Assembly: GCA_007693945.1 (NCBI GenBank)
Contig: RECP01000045.1
Span: 23,538-87,537 of the forward strand
DNA from: Spirochaetaceae bacterium
GTDB lineage: Bacteria > Spirochaetota > Spirochaetia > DSM-27196 > PWMO01
DNA: 64,000 bases
Reading direction: 5' to 3'
Position 1 is the stretch's first letter. Every line of letters starts with the position of its first letter. A program made the translations under genes and the position numbers. The notes beneath the pieces were generated by a model. The model was not told where the DNA came from, searched no databases, and saw nothing but the letters and a program-made list of their open reading frames with translations. Positions 60,470-64,000 of the stretch are shown piece by piece.

Positions 60470-63400
60470 GTGAAACGCAAACCAGAGCCCGGTTCCTCCG
60501 CGGTTGATGACATTGCCGTGTGGGGTGCTTGTCAGAACAACCTCAAAGACATAGACATACGTCTGCCACTGCGTTCGCTGATCGTTCTCACCGGCGTCAG
60601 CGGGTCGGGGAAATCTTCGTTGGCGTTCGATACGCTCTACGCCGAGGGACAGCGCCGATACGTGGAGACCTTTTCGGCCTACACACGGCAGTTTCTGGAT
60701 CGTATGGACAAGCCGCGGGTTGAGAGGATCGACGGTATCCCGCCGGCAATTGCAGTCGACCAGACCAATCCGGTGCGCACGTCGCGTTCCACCGTCGGAA
60801 CGATGAGTGAGCTGAACGATCATCTCAAACTGCTGTTTGCGCGCGTGGCGCAGTTGCATTGCCGCGCCTGCGGGAGACCGGTGACACGCGATACCGCCCA
60901 GTCGGCCACCGAGACAGTGTTCGCCGGATGCCGCAGCGGGACTCGGCTGGTTGTCACGTTCCCGGTCCCCGTTCCACACGGTTTCTCCGAAGATGAGATT
61001 GTCGCGCTGCTTGAAGAGCAGGGCTATCTCACCATCCATGCGCGCAGCAACGCAATTCTCGAGGTTGCACAGGACCGCACTACCGTGACGCGCTCCAACC
61101 GTCAACGCATCGTAGAGGCGTGTGAGGCGGCGCTGCAGCGCGGACACGGGCGTGTCGCAATCTGGCCGGTCAGCACAGCAAACGCCGAAACCCGGAGCGA
61201 CAGCGAAGCATGCAGCGAAACCGGGCCCTATCGTTTCTCCAGTGACCTGCACTGCGCGCGCTGTGACATTCACTACCGTGATCCGGTTCCCAACCTGTTC
61301 TCGTTCAACTCTCCGCTGGGAGCGTGTCCCGAGTGCCGCGGATTCGGCCGCGTCATCGATATCGACCTCAATCTGATTGTTCCAGACGAGACCAGGACAC
61401 TGGCCGGCGGCGCTGTCAAGCCGTGGCAAAGCGGCAGTTACCGCGAGTGTCAGCGCGATCTCGAGAGTTTCGCCCGCCGGCGCTCGATCCCGCTCGATGT
61501 GCCCTGGCGCGATCTCAGCGCGGAACAGCGAAGCTGGGTGGTCGACGGCGAAGGCGACTGGGATGACGGTCTCTGGTACGGTGTCAGGAGATTCTTCACG
61601 TGGCTTGAGTCGAAGAGCTACAGGATGCACATCCGCGTGCTGCTATCCAGGTACCGGGCCTATACGCTCTGCAGCAGTTGCGGCGGTGCGCGGCTTAAAC
61701 CCGAGGCGCTTGATTACCGGCTCGACGGCCTGTCGATACACGACCTGATGCAACTCCCGATTAAGGGTGTGGCCCGTTTCTTCGAAAACCTGCGACTGGA
61801 CGGCGCACTGGATGAGGCAACCGCGCTTTTGCTGCGCGAAATCCGTGCCCGGCTGCGCTACCTCGTCGACGTCGGAGTTGGATACCTCGCGCTCGACCGC
61901 CAGTCGCGCACGCTCAGCGGCGGCGAGGTGCAGCGCATCAACCTGACCACTGCCCTCGGCACCTCACTGGTCAACACTCTGTTTGTACTCGATGAGCCGA
62001 GTATCGGTCTGCACCAGCGCGATATCGGCAGGTTGATCGACATTCTCACGCGGCTGCGCGACATGGGCAACACAATTGTGGTGGTCGAGCACGATCCGGA
62101 GGTGATCCGTGCAGCCGACATGGTCATCGACATGGGTCCCAGGGCCGGCGAGCACGGTGGTGAGGTGATCTTCCAGGGGACCGTGCCGCGGTTGCTGGGT
62201 GCATCCGGCTCGCTTACTGCCGACTACCTGACCGGCCGCAAGCGCGTGGCTCCGCGAGGGGACGGTACTGAAGGGCGTGCCGTACACGCCGGCGGCTCCG
62301 CGGACGTGATAACGATTCAGGGCGCTGCCGAGCACAACCTCAAGCAGATCGATGTCGAGCTGCCGCTGAGACGACTGGTGGCAATTACCGGGGTCAGTGG
62401 CTCAGGAAAGTCCACGCTGGTGCAGGACGTCCTGTACAATGCAGCGCGTGCCGCCATGGGACGTCCGGTTGAGGCTCCCGGTCGGCATCGCGCGATTCAC
62501 GGACTTGAGTTGATTGATGACGTGGTGCTGGTCGACCAGTCCTCAATCGGCAAGACGACACGCTCCAATCCGGCGAGCTACGTGGGCGCGTTTGACGCGG
62601 TCCGATCGCTCTTCGCCGCACAGGCGATCTCGGTGGAACGCGGCTACAGTGCCGGCACGTTCAGTTTCAACTTGGGCAATGGCCGCTGTCCGACCTGCGC
62701 CGGCAACGGGTTCGAGCACATCGAGATGCAGTTTCTGAGTGACGTCTACGTGCGTTGCCCGGACTGCAACGGTACGCGATTCCGGCCGGAGATACTCGAC
62801 GTGCGCCTGGCTGCCACGCCGTCGGCCGGCGGCAGCGCACGCGCTGCGCTGTCGATTGCCGACGTGCTGGAAATGACCGTTGATGCGGCCTGCGCGTTCT
62901 TTGCAGATCAGCCGAAAGTGGTGCGCGCAATGGAACCGCTGCGTGACGTGGGACTGGGCTACCTGAGGCTCGGGCAGCCGGTACCCACGCTGAGCGGTGG
63001 TGAAGCTCAGCGGCTGAAGCTCGCCGGATATCTGGCTGAGTCGAGAACCAGGAAGGGCCGTACGTCTCATCTGCTGTTTCTGTTTGATGAACCGACGACC
63101 GGACTGCACTTTGACGACATCGAAGTGCTGTTGCGTGCTCTGCGCGCCCTGATCACCGCCGGTCACTCGGTGGTAGTGATCGAGCATAACCTTGACGTGG
63201 TGTCTGCCGCAGATTGGGTGGTCGACCTGGGGCCTTCAGGCGGCGACGCCGGCGGTTCCGTTGTGGCAACCGGAACGCCGGACCAGCTGATCGCCGGAGG
63301 GCAGGGTCATACCGCAACGGCGCTGCAAGCCCACGCCGCGCACGTGAAAGAAGGCTGCCGCCCCGCGACGGACGATCCCGCCGGCGCCACAGTCAGGGCC

Positions 63401-64000
63401 GTTGCCGATACAGCGGCAGAGCGCCCGCTTGGTGCCTGCCGGCACGGCCGGTACACTGCCCGCAGAGATATCGAGATCCGCAATGCGCGCGAGCATAATC
63501 TGAAGGGCATTGATCTGCGTATTCCGCCGGGCTCAATGACGGTACTCACGGGTGTCAGCGGCAGCGGCAAGAGCACGGTCGCGTTTGATATTCTGTTTGC
63601 CGAGGGCCAACGGCGCTACCTGGAGTCGCTCAACGCGTACGCTCGGCAGTTTGTGCAGCCGGCCGCGCGTGCCGACTTTGACGCCGTTGTGGCCGTACCG
63701 CCGGCCGTAGCTATCGAACAGCGCACCAGCCGAGGCGGCTATCGGAGCACTGTTGCAACCGCCACGGAGGTCTATCACTTTCTGCGTCTGCTGTATGTCA
63801 AGCTGGGAGTTCAGTACTGCCCCGATTGCGACCTGCCGATCAGTCCGCAGAATCAGAACGAGATTGCGTCACAGATCATGCGCGACTGCCGCGGCAGGAA
63901 GGTCGAAGTGCTGGCCCCGCTGGTGGTGGCCCGCAAGGGTTACTACACCGACCTGGCCAAGTGGGCCGCCAAGAAGGGCTATGTAGAGCTGCGGGTTGAC
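60470..64000 (+). CDS. uvrA: UvrA excinuclease subunit, fused double-length form (partial, runs off the right edge)
   Basis: A single open frame from GTG 60470 continues to the window end (1177 codons). It contains a complete UvrA unit: Walker A LTGVSGSGKSSLAFDT (Lys48), zinc-type CRACG and FSFNSPLGACPECRGFG blocks, signature LSGGEVQRINL, Walker B FVLDEPSIGLH, a second Walker A ITGVSGSGKSTL (Lys647), zinc block CPTCAGNGFEH, signature LSGGEAQRLKLA and FLFDEPTTGLHF. After a short linker (about codons 950-995) a new UvrA unit begins: REHNLKGIDL, VLTGVSGSGKSTVAFDILFA (Lys1034), EGQRRYLESLNAYARQFV and CPDCDLPI. This is the tandem-fused type known from chlamydiae (about 1790 residues). It recognises damaged DNA for nucleotide excision repair. 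No ribosome site precedes the GTG. Confidence 0.92.
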   Translation, partial: MKRKPEPGSSAVDDIAVWGACQNNLKDIDIRLPLRSLIVLTGVSGSGKSSLAFDTLYAEGQRRYVETFSAYTRQFLDRMDKPRVERIDGIPPAIAVDQTNPVRTSRSTVGTMSELNDHLKLLFARVAQLHCRACGRPVTRDTAQSATETVFAGCRSGTRLVVTFPVPVPHGFSEDEIVALLEEQGYLTIHARSNAILEVAQDRTTVTRSNRQRIVEACEAALQRGHGRVAIWPVSTANAETRSDSEACSETGPYRFSSDLHCARCDIHYRDPVPNLFSFNSPLGACPECRGFGRVIDIDLNLIVPDETRTLAGGAVKPWQSGSYRECQRDLESFARRRSIPLDVPWRDLSAEQRSWVVDGEGDWDDGLWYGVRRFFTWLESKSYRMHIRVLLSRYRAYTLCSSCGGARLKPEALDYRLDGLSIHDLMQLPIKGVARFFENLRLDGALDEATALLLREIRARLRYLVDVGVGYLALDRQSRTLSGGEVQRINLTTALGTSLVNTLFVLDEPSIGLHQRDIGRLIDILTRLRDMGNTIVVVEHDPEVIRAADMVIDMGPRAGEHGGEVIFQGTVPRLLGASGSLTADYLTGRKRVAPRGDGTEGRAVHAGGSADVITIQGAAEHNLKQIDVELPLRRLVAITGVSGSGKSTLVQDVLYNAARAAMGRPVEAPGRHRAIHGLELIDDVVLVDQSSIGKTTRSNPASYVGAFDAVRSLFAAQAISVERGYSAGTFSFNLGNGRCPTCAGNGFEHIEMQFLSDVYVRCPDCNGTRFRPEILDVRLAATPSAGGSARAALSIADVLEMTVDAACAFFADQPKVVRAMEPLRDVGLGYLRLGQPVPTLSGGEAQRLKLAGYLAESRTRKGRTSHLLFLFDEPTTGLHFDDIEVLLRALRALITAGHSVVVIEHNLDVVSAADWVVDLGPSGGDAGGSVVATGTPDQLIAGGQGHTATALQAHAAHVKEGCRPATDDPAGATVRAVADTAAERPLGACRHGRYTARRDIEIRNAREHNLKGIDLRIPPGSMTVLTGVSGSGKSTVAFDILFAEGQRRYLESLNAYARQFVQPAARADFDAVVAVPPAVAIEQRTSRGGYRSTVATATEVYHFLRLLYVKLGVQYCPDCDLPISPQNQNEIASQIMRDCRGRKVEVLAPLVVARKGYYTDLAKWAAKKGYVELRVD

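Noticed and set aside
60311..61630. 439-codon open frame on the minus strand
   Set aside because: It lies antisense to the 5' part of uvrA, whose protein motifs are unambiguous; long antisense frames are expected at this GC content.
1..64000. tRNA, rRNA or CRISPR loci
   Set aside because: No T-loop plus acceptor-stem arrangement, rRNA-like conserved stretches or regularly spaced direct repeats were noticed; a dedicated scan (tRNAscan-SE, Infernal) would be decisive.

Overview
The window is about 60% GC and densely coded on both strands. It looks chromosomal, from a bacterium with an outer membrane (tripartite RND efflux, TRAP transporters, Kdo-type cytidylyltransferase, lipoproteins). The best guess is a free-living, high-GC spirochaete of the Spirochaeta type. 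The hints are the fused double-length UvrA, two sn-glycerol-1-phosphate dehydrogenases, a lone FecR-domain protein and the many TRAP/IclR sugar-acid modules. No rRNA, tRNA or CRISPR was found, so this assignment is an inference.

Layout. 0-4.7 kb: the 5' part of a divergent membrane protein, then a sugar-binding lipoprotein, class II aldolase and FGGY kinase operon. 4.7-10.9 kb (minus): tolC-like, adaptor and RND pump genes plus a UPF0303 gene. 10.9-12.0 kb: a Gfo/Idh/MocA oxidoreductase. 12.0-22.6 kb: an island-like block bounded and interrupted by decayed IS elements (IS30-, IS1182- and IS630-like). It holds an IclR regulator, a TRAP transporter, two Gfo/Idh/MocA dehydrogenases, a sialidase-like beta-propeller, an unrecognised 410-residue protein and a CMP-Kdo-synthetase-like enzyme. 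22.6-28.2 kb (minus): a second IclR/TRAP module with RraA-like and DapA-like enzymes. 28.3-37.9 kb (plus): glycerol-1-phosphate dehydrogenase 1, codBA-like genes, a TPP riboswitch with thiBPQ, and glycerol-1-phosphate dehydrogenase 2. 37.9-42.2 kb (minus): a fused GcvT-GcvP gene behind a tandem glycine riboswitch. 42.2-50.7 kb: a small basic protein, an RRM protein, two methyltransferases, MltG, CysM, a histidine kinase, and an OsmC/MetZ/IdnD-like operon. 50.7-60.4 kb: a FecR-domain protein, NadE, an MFS exporter, AzlCD, a renalase-like oxidase, a ferric-reductase-like membrane protein, a squalene/phytoene synthase and a membrane protein. 60.5-64.0 kb: the first 1177 codons of a UvrA that already shows three ATPase cores.

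How genes work together. Each solute-binding protein gene near a transport or catabolic operon is followed by a GC-rich hairpin without a U-tract, which probably keeps binding-protein mRNA in excess. Riboswitches tie the gcv gene to glycine and the thi operon to thiamine pyrophosphate. Two IclR regulators sit beside the TRAP operons, with palindromes at the matching promoters. Many single genes have a -10 box only 6-9 bases before an ATG or GTG and no Shine-Dalgarno sequence, so leaderless mRNAs seem common in this genome.
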